A DNA stretch of 64,000 nucleotides from Rhodoligotrophos sp. CJ14. Its GTDB lineage: Bacteria > Pseudomonadota > Alphaproteobacteria > Rhizobiales > Im1. Position numbers and translations under genes: made by a program. The notes beneath the pieces were generated by a model that had not been told where the DNA came from, searched no databases, and saw nothing but the letters and a program-made list of their open reading frames with translations. Positions 55,293-63,876 of the stretch are shown here, piece by piece (position 1 is the stretch's first letter; each line of letters begins with the position of its first letter). The DNA lies in the NCBI RefSeq assembly GCF_038811545.1, contig NZ_CP133319.1, positions 3,492,001 through 3,556,000 of the forward strand. The letters run 5' to 3'.

Positions 55293-55877
55293 ATGATGAA
55301 ACCAGAAATCCGCAAGATTGCCTGTTACACGGAAGAGACGTTCATTGAGGGTGGAAAGGCTGGCGACCGGCCGATCACCATGGCAGTGGCGGCCGCCGTG
55401 CTGACCAATCCCTGGCGCGGACGTGGCTTCGTTGAGGACCTCAGGCCGGAAATCCTGGCCATGGCCCCTGTGCTCGGCGAGGAGCTGGTCAGTCGCCTGA
55501 CCAGGATCATCGCTCCGGAGCAGATTGAGGCTTATGGAAAGGCGGCCATCGTCGGCAGCAATGGTGAGGTTGAGCACGGCTCGGCGCTGATCCATACGCT
55601 GCGTTTCGGCAATCTGTTCCGCAATGCTGTTGGCGGCACCACCTATCTGAGCTTCACCAACACCCGCGGTCCTGCCGGCATGCTCGTTTCGCTGCCAATG
55701 ACCCACAAGACCGTCACGGGCACCCGGTCCCACTTCATTACCGCGACCTTCTCGATCCCGGATGCGCCCGCAGCCGACGAGATCCTGATTGCGATCGGCG
55801 CCTCCGACGGCGGCCGCATGCATCCGCGTATCGGCGATCGCTTCCAGGACATGAAGGAAATGGAAGCCGCCGGCTGA
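55293..55877 (+). CDS. DUF1185 ('amino acid synthesis') family protein
   Basis: A 194-aa protein matching DUF1185: 'IRKIACYTEETFIEGG', 'MAVAAAVLTNPWRGRGFVEDL', 'EAYGKAAIVGSNGEVEHGSALIH', 'MLVSLPMTHKTVTGTRSHF'. The family resembles an alpha/beta ring-opening or barbiturase-related fold in my recollection, but no reaction is established. Genes of this kind often sit in clusters with LLM oxygenases, which fits here. ATG 55293; divergent from the PucR-type regulator, whose start is 66 bases away. Confidence 0.85.
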   Translation: MMKPEIRKIACYTEETFIEGGKAGDRPITMAVAAAVLTNPWRGRGFVEDLRPEILAMAPVLGEELVSRLTRIIAPEQIEAYGKAAIVGSNGEVEHGSALIHTLRFGNLFRNAVGGTTYLSFTNTRGPAGMLVSLPMTHKTVTGTRSHFITATFSIPDAPAADEILIAIGASDGGRMHPRIGDRFQDMKEMEAAG

Positions 55878-55925
55878 CGGCGTAGGGGCAGTTCACGAGG
55901 GTAGCTTCGACTTGAGGACCGGCCA

Positions 55926-56765
55926 ATGGACTTGCCCCGCCTTCTTGAGCGTTTTGTGAGCGGCTGCAAATGGATCGCGCAGCCTTCCGTGAAGACTCGA
56001 TCCGATCTGCACCGCTATGTCGCTGCAACGACGGTGGTTGCAATCTCCGTCGCCCTGTCGATCGACATCGGCTTCCGGCTGATCCTCTTTACCACCTGGT
56101 CAGCGACTCTAACCTCTTGGGCCATCACTGTGTTTACGGCGACAGTCGTCGCCGTGCCCATTCTCTGGGCAATCGGCAAAGCCCAGCTCGAGCTTTGGGA
56201 GGCCAAGCGCCATGTGGATGAGCTGAGCCGCACCGACCCTCTCACCGGTCTGCTCAATCGCCGCTGCTTGTTCGATGAGGAGCTTGCACCTGAGAATCCG
56301 GGCATGTCGCTCGTCATCGTCGACATCGATCACTTCAAATCGGTCAATGACAGCTATGGCCACCGCGCAGGCGATCAGGTCCTGCGTACCGTGGCACAGA
56401 TCATGGCCTCGGAGCTTAACGACTGGGGTCGCCTCTGCCGCATGGGCGGTGAGGAGTTCGCGTTGCTGACAGAAGACATTCCACCAGAGCTTCTGGTCCG
56501 GCGTTTGTCGCGGCTCTGCCACCGGCTGAGTTCAATTCCGTTGGTGGTTGAGGGCCGTGCCGTTCGGCTCACCGTCTCGATCGGGGCGGCGATCCGCCAG
56601 CATCGTTCGCTGGATGAGCTTTATATCGAGGCAGATCGCGCGCTTTATGCCGCAAAGCAAGGTGGCCGCAACCGGGTCTGCGTTTCCCCGGACTTGAACC
56701 GCCTGCTCCCGCCGGAACTGGCCATGCCCGCGCCCTCGGCTCTCGCTGGCACGTGCCGTCAATAA
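55926..56765 (+). CDS. Membrane-bound diguanylate cyclase (GGDEF)
   Basis: A 279-aa protein. Two membrane helices lie in residues ~35-85 ('VVAISVALSIDIGFRLILF', 'AITVFTATVVAVPILWAIG'), followed by a coiled linker ('LELWEAKRHVDELSRTDPLTGLLNRR'), and a GGDEF domain with active-site 'MGGEEF' and 'IDIDHFK'-type metal ligands ('VDIDHFKSVND'). It should make c-di-GMP. No RxxD inhibitory site is obvious just before GGEEF. It follows the DUF1185 gene by 49 bases, but a functional link is doubtful. Confidence 0.92.
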   Translation: MDLPRLLERFVSGCKWIAQPSVKTRSDLHRYVAATTVVAISVALSIDIGFRLILFTTWSATLTSWAITVFTATVVAVPILWAIGKAQLELWEAKRHVDELSRTDPLTGLLNRRCLFDEELAPENPGMSLVIVDIDHFKSVNDSYGHRAGDQVLRTVAQIMASELNDWGRLCRMGGEEFALLTEDIPPELLVRRLSRLCHRLSSIPLVVEGRAVRLTVSIGAAIRQHRSLDELYIEADRALYAAKQGGRNRVCVSPDLNRLLPPELAMPAPSALAGTCRQ

Positions 56766-56770
56766 GCCTT

Positions 56771-57103
56771 TCAGCCATCAGCGCTGAATTTCAAGCCGAT
56801 GATCCCCGCAAGGATCAGCCCTGCGCTGATAAGCCGAAGCGGGGTTGCTCCCTCGCCGAGGACGAAAATTCCCACCACGAACGCACCGAGCGCGCCGATG
56901 CCGGTCCAAATGGCATAGGCCGTGCCGAGGGGCAGCGAACGCATCGCCACGGCCAGCAGGCCGAAGCTGATGAGCATGGCGACCAGCGTCACGGTGGTGG
57001 GAACTGGCTTGGTGAAGCCTTCCGAGAGCTTCATGGCATAGGCCCAAACAATCTCGAAGAGACCGGCAACGGTCAGATAAATCCAAGCCACAGCAACCCT
57101 CAT
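56771..57103 (-). CDS. gdx: SMR-family transporter, SugE/Gdx type
   Basis: A 110-aa four-helix small multidrug resistance transporter. The start 'AWIYLTVAGLFEIVWAYAMKLSEGFT' holds the essential Glu (Glu in 'FEIVWA'), and 'RSLPLGTAYAIWTGIGALGAFVVGI' is the SMR signature. The 'W-A-x(2)-M-K' pattern and 'GFT' favour the SugE/Gdx subtype, guanidinium exporters working as antiparallel dimers. I chose ATG 57103; an upstream ATG at 57124 is possible. I found no guanidine riboswitch before it. Confidence 0.85.
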   Translation of the reverse strand: MRVAVAWIYLTVAGLFEIVWAYAMKLSEGFTKPVPTTVTLVAMLISFGLLAVAMRSLPLGTAYAIWTGIGALGAFVVGIFVLGEGATPLRLISAGLILAGIIGLKFSADG

Positions 57104-57502
57104 TGCAGCGGGGCATTTCCCGGCCATACCCATATGGACCAGATCTCGCGCGGAAGGCAGATCTGCAGGTCCATCCACTTATCCACGAGCAGCCTGCCTG
57201 GCAACTCACGTTGCCTTTTGATGCCCATCCTCTGTTCCATGGACCGGGGCTGGCGCAGCGCTTTGGCAGGTTGGAGAAAGAGATCAATGCTGCGCTGCCA
57301 GATGCTATCTGCCGCAGAATTATGCAGATGCTCTAAATATCGGCGATGTCCGGTCCTAATCGCTTGCTTTTAAGGGAGGATTTAAAAGCCCATGCATATT
57401 GTGCATAGCACCAATGACCGATAAGTTGATGTTGCGATGCAGCAATAAAGCTATATAGGAGGCAACAAATTCAAAGGATCGGCTTCGCGCCAGACCGATA
57501 GG
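57104..57502. other. 399-bp intergenic region with a notable hairpin
   Basis: No gene is supported. From 57340 to 57480 the sequence is AT-rich. It contains the hairpin at 57366-57389 and a short palindrome (ATGCAT...TGCAT) near 57392-57406, followed by AGGAGG near 57460. It probably holds promoter elements for the downstream small gene and perhaps a small RNA. Confidence 0.4.
57366..57389 (-). other. Hairpin with an anti-Shine-Dalgarno loop (minus-strand reading)
   Basis: An 8-bp perfect stem, GCTTTTAA / TTAAAAGC, encloses an 8-base loop. On the minus strand the loop reads ATCCTCCC, the kind of exposed CCUCC loop found in several alphaproteobacterial sRNAs; on the plus strand it reads GGGAGGAT, a Shine-Dalgarno sequence. 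Confidence 0.4.
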
Positions 57503-57724
57503 ATGGGACCGATGAAATCAGTAGCTTCCTCTGCCTTGCCCGTAGCGGGCGCTAGGGAAGGCTCAAGCCTCCCGGGCTTTCTGCGCCGGCTTTACACCGC
57601 ATTCTTGGAGAGCCGTCAGCGCCAGGCTGATAAGGAAATCGCCCGCATGCTGCACCTGAACGGTGATGTCTTCACCGACAGTGTGGAGCGCGAGATAGAA
57701 CGCCGCTACGGCTTGCGCGCCTAA
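57503..57724 (+). CDS. Small hypothetical protein, 73 aa
   Basis: A 73-aa soluble protein with a basic helical C-terminus ('RRLYTAFLESRQRQADKEIARMLHLNGD', 'DSVEREIERRYGL'). This helical Arg/Glu-rich pattern occurs in short Hyphomicrobiales proteins distantly like DUF1127, without an assigned role. ATG 57503 and ATG 57512 are both possible starts; AGGATGGGA precedes the second. No operon partner. Confidence 0.6.
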   Translation: MGPMKSVASSALPVAGAREGSSLPGFLRRLYTAFLESRQRQADKEIARMLHLNGDVFTDSVEREIERRYGLRA

Positions 57725-57866
57725 GCCTAATCAGCGTGCAATCGTGTGATCTTCTCCCAAGGGGTCGGAAGCAATTGCTCATCCGGCCCCTCACTTTGTC
57801 CGACGCCCGGCGGAAGGTCACGCTCAAGGAAGCGACTGAGTGCGGGATGGCATTCTGTCACCCCCG

Positions 57867-58961
57867 TTAGCTCGACTGGCCGGCAGGTTCCTCCAAATCC
57901 TTGGTCGTGAACACGGCGTTGCCGAGGCCGGTCCCCATCGTCAAAACGCCCCACTTCTCTACATGCCGGAGAAAGGGCAATTGGCTCAACCCCTGAATGA
58001 CCGCGTCGTTATGCATGACCACATAGGTTTCATGCTCAGCGATTTTGGGGATCTCTGTCTGAACCGCTTCGGGCAGGTTGAAGCGGTTGCTCTCCCAATT
58101 TCCCGGTAGATTCTGCCCACCTTTCTCGATCATCCCGTTTTCGGTGATCACACCGGGACAGCCAATGCCGATCACTGGCGCGAGCTTGTATTTGTCTCGT
58201 TCCGCCGCTTTGATCAGTGACTTCAGCATGTCCGTCATGCGCTTCACCGCCTCATCGCGGCTGGGGCCATCATTTGCATGCCGCCAGAGCTTGAGCTGGT
58301 CCACCTTGGCCTGAGACAGGTCGGGCGCCTTCTTCCCGTTCAGTAAGACAATGCCGCAGCGGATGTTGGAGCCGCCCACATCAACGGCGAGGATGGCATC
58401 GAAGCCTTCGAACATCCATCGCGGAACCAGGTGAATTGCGCCGATCAGACCGGCCTTGTCCGGATGATGGGCGATGGGCATGACGTCTACGGGCACGCCT
58501 TCGCCCTGCAGGAGTGTGGCTGCTCGTCCGATGATCAACTCGCCCGTCCGGCTCTGCCTCAGGCCGCCACCAACGACGATGGCTTGGACCTCCCGCCAGT
58601 CCTTCTGCCGGCGAAACCGCCGCACCACATTCGCGAGCTTCTCGCCGAATTCCGAGATCGTCCCGATGACGATGCTGGCAGCCTTGGGGTCGCCCTCAGC
58701 AATGATCTTGTCCAGCGTCTTTTTGCTGATCTCGCTGCTCGGTTCTTCCCCGAGCGGATCAGTCCCGTGGGCGGCGATGGCCTTTCTCGCATCGTCCAGC
58801 ATAGCGCGGAAGGCGCGTCCGCTGACCTGATCGCCAAGGAAGCCTTCCGCGTCCTTGATCTCGATATTATAGCTGTCGACTGTGACCGCAGGCAGCTCTA
58901 GGGCGCCATGAACCGCCGGACCGCCCGAACCATGCGTTTTCGATGCCCGCACCACAACCAT
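57867..58961 (-). CDS. Circularly permuted ROK-like kinase
   Basis: A 364-aa protein containing ROK/glucokinase motifs in a swapped order. The second half has what is normally N-terminal: the phosphate-1 loop 'AVDVGGSNIRCG' (193-203), 'GIGCPGVI' (~265-272), 'MHNDA' (catalytic Asp319 region) and 'TMGTGLGNA' (341-349). The first half holds what is normally C-terminal: 'IEIKDAEGFLGD', the adenosine motif 'AIVVGGGLRQS' (127-137) and 'AHHPDKAGLIGA' (164-175). No CxCGxxGC zinc motif is seen. ATP-dependent sugar phosphorylation is likely from the motifs. The start ATG 58961 follows AGGTGGGAG. Confidence 0.72.
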   Translation of the reverse strand: MVVVRASKTHGSGGPAVHGALELPAVTVDSYNIEIKDAEGFLGDQVSGRAFRAMLDDARKAIAAHGTDPLGEEPSSEISKKTLDKIIAEGDPKAASIVIGTISEFGEKLANVVRRFRRQKDWREVQAIVVGGGLRQSRTGELIIGRAATLLQGEGVPVDVMPIAHHPDKAGLIGAIHLVPRWMFEGFDAILAVDVGGSNIRCGIVLLNGKKAPDLSQAKVDQLKLWRHANDGPSRDEAVKRMTDMLKSLIKAAERDKYKLAPVIGIGCPGVITENGMIEKGGQNLPGNWESNRFNLPEAVQTEIPKIAEHETYVVMHNDAVIQGLSQLPFLRHVEKWGVLTMGTGLGNAVFTTKDLEEPAGQSS

Positions 58962-59027
58962 CTCCCACCTGCGACCGGAACAAACGCGGCGCGAGCAATA
59001 ATGGTTGCTTGACGCATATCGCGATGG

Positions 59028-60035
59028 CTACTGAACCGCCTTCGGCAGGTCGGCGTCCTGCGTGGACCTGTCAGGGTTGCGATTTGCGCGACGCTTCTTC
59101 TTGGCCGATTTGAGCCTGCTGATATTGTTGCCTGCGGGCTTGCGGCTCGTGATCGCTTCGGATCCTTCCGTCTTGGCTGGCAAAGATCCGTTCACTTCGG
59201 CGGATCCCATGGCCTGCGCCTGGATGGTGCGATCCGCGGTCTCATCGGCCTCTTCAGCACCCTCGTCGTCATTCATGCCGGCCTCGGTGCTGCGCGTCGG
59301 CGCTGGACGGGACTCTTCGAGCTCGATGCTCTCTTCAGCCAGCTCGCTCTCTTGCTTCTCTTCAGGCTCCTGAACGCCTGTGCCCTCTTCACTCCGTGGG
59401 GCAATATCGAGGGAAGCAAGCCCATTGGCTATGCCATTTGGCCGCGCCTTGCTGCTCGGCATCCAGAGCTTTGTGTCGGGAACGTGCAGCGTTTCGGCGG
59501 GACGAGCGCTTGCCATAGTCTCCGACTGCAGCTGTAGCGCTTCGATCTGCTTGTCTCTTTCCCGGAGGGCCTCATGCGCCTCTTCCAGCTCTCGCGACAG
59601 CTTCTGAATCTGGTCGAGATAATCCCGCGCGCTCCGCTGCAGGGACTGCAGGGCTGAGGTGCGCTCGGCCAGCTCCTCTTCGAGCGGCGTACGGCTAGCG
59701 CGCAGTTTTGCGATCTGGTCATCCCGCTGTCGAAGCTCCTGGCCGAGCTCCTCCAGTTCCGCGCGCACCTGAACGATGTCGCGATTTCGCTCCTGCAGCT
59801 GCAGCTTGTAATCCTGGATGCGCAGCTCATGACGCCGCGCCAGCATCGCATTCTCCGCACGCAGTCTTGCCCGGTCCGCGCGGAGCTCCTCGCTGGTCGT
59901 TGGGAATTGGCGCTGCACACGACGTCGTCCGACGCGCTCACCGTGATGCCACACGATGCGCAACAGAAACAGTGCGATGAGGCTTGCCAGGACAAACCCC
60001 AGAGCGATCAACATGATCGTCTCGAGATAGACCAT
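59028..60035 (-). CDS. Membrane-anchored coiled-coil protein
   Basis: About 335 aa. One membrane helix near the N-terminus ('ETIMLIALGFVLASLIALFLL', residues ~5-26) is followed by 'HGERVGRRRVQRQFP'. Then comes a long coiled coil (~55-180, 'LRADRARLRAENAMLARRHE', 'ELEELGQELRQRDDQIAKL'), an acidic low-complexity stretch and a basic C-terminus ('KKKRRANRNP'). The N-terminal block is conserved in Hyphomicrobiales, to my knowledge without known function. I chose ATG 60035 over the frame start at 60146. A cell-division or polarity scaffold is one possibility. Confidence 0.7.
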   Translation of the reverse strand: MVYLETIMLIALGFVLASLIALFLLRIVWHHGERVGRRRVQRQFPTTSEELRADRARLRAENAMLARRHELRIQDYKLQLQERNRDIVQVRAELEELGQELRQRDDQIAKLRASRTPLEEELAERTSALQSLQRSARDYLDQIQKLSRELEEAHEALRERDKQIEALQLQSETMASARPAETLHVPDTKLWMPSSKARPNGIANGLASLDIAPRSEEGTGVQEPEEKQESELAEESIELEESRPAPTRSTEAGMNDDEGAEEADETADRTIQAQAMGSAEVNGSLPAKTEGSEAITSRKPAGNNISRLKSAKKKRRANRNPDRSTQDADLPKAVQ

Positions 60036-60219
60036 CCGACTTGCGCTCTCTTTCCTGGCTGACAAGCGCTCCGTCTGCTGACGGAGTTGGCTCGACCAAT
60101 AATGTCGGGTCTCGTCGCGAACTCGCCGCCAGCAAATAAACCCCAACTTACATCAAGGCAAGCTTATCGCGTCTAGGCAGCATTGAGAATGCTGCTTCGT
60201 AAAGATTACGTGCATCGTC

Positions 60220-60837
60220 CTAGAAGGGGTTCCATGTGGGCTCCGGCGTATACTTGAGATAGCCGACATTCGCGCCGAGCCGCGCCCCCACGCCTGTGCG
60301 GATGGGTGCGAGCCTAATATACTGGTTTTGTTGATAGTTTACCCCAAATCCGCCGATGATATACGCGGAGCCTTCCACGCCGATGAAGCGGGTGTAGATC
60401 TGGTTGGGGGAGGTGATGTTATAGACCAGCGTCATGACGCGAGAGCCATTGCCGCCGAAATCGAAGCCGATGGATGGGCCCTGCCAATAGACCCGGTAGC
60501 TTCCCCCATTCTTCAGATACATGGTGCCTTCCCCGTAGCGAAGGCCGCCAAAGAAGGCTCCCGCGGCTTCCTGGCCGACGATATAGCCGGTCGGCTGCCC
60601 GGAATCCGCGAAGACCCTCTCGATCACCTCGGCAAAGCCGGCCGTCGTGGTTCCGAAGAACTGGTGACCCGCCTGGACGATCTCTTGGGCGCTATAGTGC
60701 TGATTGTTTGGATTCTGTGTCGCTGACTGGGAAAGGGCAGGGGCGGGTGTCAATGCGGCAGCCACCAATCCCAGAACCACCCCGCTCACAATCGCCACGG
60801 AATTGGATCGAACGCTCTTCAGAAACGACTTCATCAT
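60220..60837 (-). CDS. DUF1134 exported protein
   Basis: A 205-aa exported protein. The signal peptide ('SNSVAIVSGVVLGLVAAALTPAPALSQ') precedes a DUF1134 domain: 'YSAQEIVQAGHQFFGTTTAGFAEVIERVFAD', 'PTGYIVGQEAAGAFFGGLRYGEG', 'VYWQGPSIGFDFGGNGSRVM'. The family is restricted mostly to alphaproteobacteria, periplasmic, and related in fold to lipid-binding YSC84-like domains; role unknown. Tandem ATG codons at 60837 and 60834 follow GGGAAAG. Its downstream neighbour (59028-60035) is in the same direction. Confidence 0.85.
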   Translation of the reverse strand: MMKSFLKSVRSNSVAIVSGVVLGLVAAALTPAPALSQSATQNPNNQHYSAQEIVQAGHQFFGTTTAGFAEVIERVFADSGQPTGYIVGQEAAGAFFGGLRYGEGTMYLKNGGSYRVYWQGPSIGFDFGGNGSRVMTLVYNITSPNQIYTRFIGVEGSAYIIGGFGVNYQQNQYIRLAPIRTGVGARLGANVGYLKYTPEPTWNPF

Positions 60838-61087
60838 GGTCTTTCCCACTCGGGCTTGCGCTGGAAGGCGAGAGAGACTTGCCAACTTCGCCGCCACCCG
60901 CGCTCGCAGCACCTGGACCCTGCAGCACCCCACCACCACTGCCGGCCTGTTCTCGTCCGCCACCTTCTCGAAAAATCGGGCAGCGTTGAGACATATTGTC
61001 GACCACCGAGCCCCATCGGCAGCGCTTCATTGCACCAGTGTAGTCGCTGGGAACTTCCAAACCGTTAACGCATTGGAAAGGCTGTTT

Positions 61088-61903
61088 TCAGATTTTCCAG
61101 CCGCGAGCGATAAAACCGGGATTGTCGAAGCCACGATGCTCTTTCCCATAGGTGAAATCGCCACCATCGATGCCGCTGACCGAGCCGCCAGCCGCCGCAA
61201 GCACCGCATGCCCCGCCGCCACATCCCATTCCATGGTGCGCCCGAAGCGGGGATACAGATCCGCAAGACCCGCGGCGATCAGGCAGAATTTCAGAGATGA
61301 TCCCGCTGAAACCAGTTCTCTGACCGGTTGCCCCCTCAGATACTCATCCGTTGCGGCATCGCGGTGGCTTCGGCTGGCGACAACAGTGAACCCGTCATCC
61401 GGGCATGGCCGCGTGTGAATGGGACGGAACGCGGCCCTCTCGAACGGATCTTCAACCTCGATCTCGGCTTGCCATGCCCCGAGCCCAATCTCTCCGAAAT
61501 AGAGCTGGTTGACCGCGGGGGCATAGACGACTCCAGCCCGTGGGTGCCCCGCCTCGATCAGCGCGATATTGACGGTGAATTCTCCATTCTGGCTGATGAA
61601 CTCCTTGGTGCCATCGAGCGGATCAACCAGAATGAATCGCTCGCCGATCGCCGGGCACTGACCGGCTGCCATGGCCTCCTCGGCCACAACGGGAAGGTCC
61701 GGCAGGCTTTCTTTGAGGCCGGCGAGGATGATCCGCTCCGCGACCTGGTCCGCCTCCGTGACCGGTGAATGATCGGCCTTAAGCGCGACGGTGGGGCCGC
61801 ATCGGTAGATCTCCATGATCGCGCGGCCCGCTGCAAAGGCGAGCGGGGCGAAGCTGCAGAACAGCCGAGAGCCTGCAAGCGGAGCGGGGAACTGGCCTGA
61901 CAT
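61088..61903 (-). CDS. cysQ: 3'(2'),5'-bisphosphate nucleotidase CysQ
   Basis: CysQ dephosphorylates 3'-phosphoadenosine-5'-phosphate, a by-product of sulfate assimilation. The ~271-aa product has the inositol-monophosphatase-fold metal motifs: 'DHSPVTEADQVAE', 'VVAEE', 'FILVDPLDGTKEFI' and 'MEWDVAAGHAVLAAAGG'. ATG 61903 is chosen (AGGAAAGAG upstream); a GTG two codons earlier is less likely. It is divergent from chpT; no other cys gene is near. Confidence 0.93.
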   Translation of the reverse strand: MSGQFPAPLAGSRLFCSFAPLAFAAGRAIMEIYRCGPTVALKADHSPVTEADQVAERIILAGLKESLPDLPVVAEEAMAAGQCPAIGERFILVDPLDGTKEFISQNGEFTVNIALIEAGHPRAGVVYAPAVNQLYFGEIGLGAWQAEIEVEDPFERAAFRPIHTRPCPDDGFTVVASRSHRDAATDEYLRGQPVRELVSAGSSLKFCLIAAGLADLYPRFGRTMEWDVAAGHAVLAAAGGSVSGIDGGDFTYGKEHRGFDNPGFIARGWKI

Positions 61904-62057
61904 GAGCACTCTTTCCTAGTTGGCAGCACTCCTCAATTCCAGATGAGTCCGATGCCGGTCAAGAAAGATCGACGCGCTTGGGTTGGCAGCCCCGGACACG
62001 CCGTGTATCAGGACAATTGTAATAACCTGAGTGATTCTGTTGCCTGGAGGGACATCG

Positions 62058-62744
62058 ATGTCTGAAATGCCATTGCTGAGCGATCTCGATTTGGCATCTC
62101 TACTGTGCAGCCGCGTCTGTCACGACATCATCTCTCCCGTCGGTGCGATCACCAATGGCCTCGAGGTTCTCGACGACGAGGATGACGAGGCCATGAAGGA
62201 GATCGCGCTCGACCTTATCCGCCGCTCTGCGAAGACCGCGAGCGCCAAGCTCCAGTTCTGCCGCATGGCCTTCGGTGCATCGGGCTCGGCCGGTGCCTAC
62301 CTCGATTTGACTGAGGCCGAACAGGTCGCGCGCGGCTTTATCGGCGATGAAAAGGTCAAGCTTCTCTGGGACACACCAAAGGAGACCCGTCCCAAATCAG
62401 AGGTGAAGCTGCTCTTGAACCTGCTGCTTATCGCCGTATCCGGCATACCCCGCGGTGGCGAGGTGACCATAAGGATGGCGGATGACCAGTTTTCGGCCAC
62501 GGCGACAGGCGAGGGTGCCAAGCTTCCGGAGAAGCCAGCTTCGCTGCTGCAGGGAGAAGTTGCGGAAGCCGATATCGATCCGCGCCTGGTGCAGGTCTAT
62601 TACGCGGCGCGCGTCGCCAGAGAACTCGGCTATGCGATCGACCTTAAGCTGGAGAATTCCGCTCTAACTGTGGTCGCGCATCGTGCGGGCGGCGAAGCAT
62701 CACAAGCCGACCCTGAGCACGAAGACACGGCCCGCGAGGTTTAG
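62058..62744 (+). CDS. chpT: Histidine phosphotransferase ChpT
   Basis: ChpT relays phosphate from the CckA kinase to CtrA (and CpdR) in the alphaproteobacterial cell-cycle phosphorelay. The 228-aa product has the phosphoacceptor His22 in 'LLCSRVCHDIISPVGAITNGLE', followed by 'DDEDDEAMKEIALDLIRRSAKTASAKLQFCRMAFG', the DHp-like helical hairpin; the C-terminal part is a degenerate ATPase-like (Bergerat) domain. GGAGGG precedes ATG 62058. It is convergent with ctrA, its downstream partner. Confidence 0.95.
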   Translation: MSEMPLLSDLDLASLLCSRVCHDIISPVGAITNGLEVLDDEDDEAMKEIALDLIRRSAKTASAKLQFCRMAFGASGSAGAYLDLTEAEQVARGFIGDEKVKLLWDTPKETRPKSEVKLLLNLLLIAVSGIPRGGEVTIRMADDQFSATATGEGAKLPEKPASLLQGEVAEADIDPRLVQVYYAARVARELGYAIDLKLENSALTVVAHRAGGEASQADPEHEDTAREV

Positions 62745-62748
62745 CACT

Positions 62749-62774
62749 ACGGGAAGGCGGTAACCGCCTCCCGT
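62749..62774. terminator. Hairpin between chpT and ctrA
   Basis: Near-perfect arms (ACGGGA-GGCGGT against ACCGCC-TCCCGT) lie immediately after the chpT stop and before the convergent ctrA stop. There is no T-tract, so it is a weak or factor-assisted bidirectional terminator at best. Confidence 0.45.
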
Positions 62775-62813
62775 GGTTCGCGGAATCAGAAGGATGTCGG
62801 CCTCAGCCCAAGA

Positions 62814-63536
62814 TTAGGCTGAAGCGCGCACGTCGTGGTTGTTGTTGCTGTTGTTGTCGTCAACGGGATCGCGCAGCACATAACCACGACCCCAGACCGT
62901 TTCGATGTGGTGGCGTCCGCCGGTGGCTGCGGCAAGCTTCTTCCGCAGTTTGCAGACAAACACATCGATGATTTTCAGCTCAGGCTCGTCCATGCCGCCA
63001 TAGAGATGGTTCAGGAACATTTCCTTGGTCAGCGTGGTGCCTTTGCGCAGGCTGAGCAGCTCGAGCATCTGGTACTCTTTGCCGGTCAGGTGCACGCGCT
63101 GGGAATTCACCTCAACAGTCTTTGTGTCGAGGTTGACACGCAAGTCGCCGGTCTGAATGACGGATTGCGCGTGGCCTTTCGACCGCCGGACAACCGCATG
63201 GATGCGCGCGACCAGCTCGTCCTTGTGGAACGGCTTGGTCATATAGTCATCCGCTCCGACCCCAAGCCCGCGCACCTTGTCTTCAATGCCCGCGAGACCT
63301 GACAGAATAAGGATCGGAGTATTCACCCGGCTCACCCGCAGTGACTTGAGCACTTCATAGCCGCTCATGTCCGGCAGGTTAAGGTCCAGCAGAATAATGT
63401 CGTAATCGTACAATTTGCCGAGGTCGACACCTTCTTCGCCCAGATCGGTCGTGTACACATTGAAGCCTTCCGACTTCAACATGAGCTCGATGCTCTGCGC
63501 GGTCGCTGTATCGTCCTCGATCAGAAGGACTCTCAT
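62814..63536 (-). CDS. ctrA: Cell-cycle master regulator CtrA
   Basis: A 240-aa OmpR-type response regulator. Receiver: Asp51 in '[20 protein letters not shown]', with Asp7/Asp8 ('LLIEDD') and Lys in 'MTKPFHKDE'. The C-terminal winged helix ('[34 protein letters not shown]' region) is nearly identical to CtrA of other Hyphomicrobiales. CtrA controls replication start, division, polarity and motility. The C-terminal tail is Asn/Asp-rich, and it ends in Ala-Ser-Ala, not the Ala-Ala of ClpXP-degraded Caulobacter CtrA. Upstream repeated TTAACC half-sites suggest autoregulation. Confidence 0.98.
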   Translation of the reverse strand: MRVLLIEDDTATAQSIELMLKSEGFNVYTTDLGEEGVDLGKLYDYDIILLDLNLPDMSGYEVLKSLRVSRVNTPILILSGLAGIEDKVRGLGVGADDYMTKPFHKDELVARIHAVVRRSKGHAQSVIQTGDLRVNLDTKTVEVNSQRVHLTGKEYQMLELLSLRKGTTLTKEMFLNHLYGGMDEPELKIIDVFVCKLRKKLAAATGGRHHIETVWGRGYVLRDPVDDNNSNNNHDVRASA

Positions 63537-63612
63537 TCGATTCCCCTCTCAACCTTGCCCGAGACGGGTCGACGCTTCGGAATTCAGCATTACGAAGCGT
63601 TTCTAACCTACC

Positions 63613-63652
63613 GGTTAACGCCGATGGTTAAATTACGGGGTAAGTGGTTAAC
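63613..63652 (-). promoter_or_regulatory. Cluster of CtrA half-sites upstream of ctrA
   Basis: On the minus strand, three TTAACC half-sites (TTAACCAC, TTAACCAT, TTAACCGG) lie within 40 bases, about 80 bases before the ctrA start. TTAACCAT is the known CtrA half-site. The spacings differ from the standard TTAA-N7-TTAA, so binding by half-sites or dimers needs testing. Confidence 0.6.
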
Positions 63653-63876
63653 AAAATCTAATGAGCACGGGAAAGAGTGGGTGGGTCGAAAATAATTTGC
63701 AGAAGGCATCACAAACTCCGGCCTTGCGGGGTGTGTCTTGCATGACTTGGATTAAGCCGCATTGCCTCTGTTGATCCGATCATCTCGCCAACCGTGCAGT
63801 TTACCGAGCTTTAAGTGCTACTGATCAAGATCGAGACCGACCGAGACTCTCCTCCATACGCGATTCTCGTGGGGAG

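Noticed and set aside
57104-57200. Possible guanidine riboswitch before the SugE/Gdx gene
   Set aside because: I looked for the ACGR-loop hairpins and other conserved guanidine aptamer elements on the minus strand and found none.
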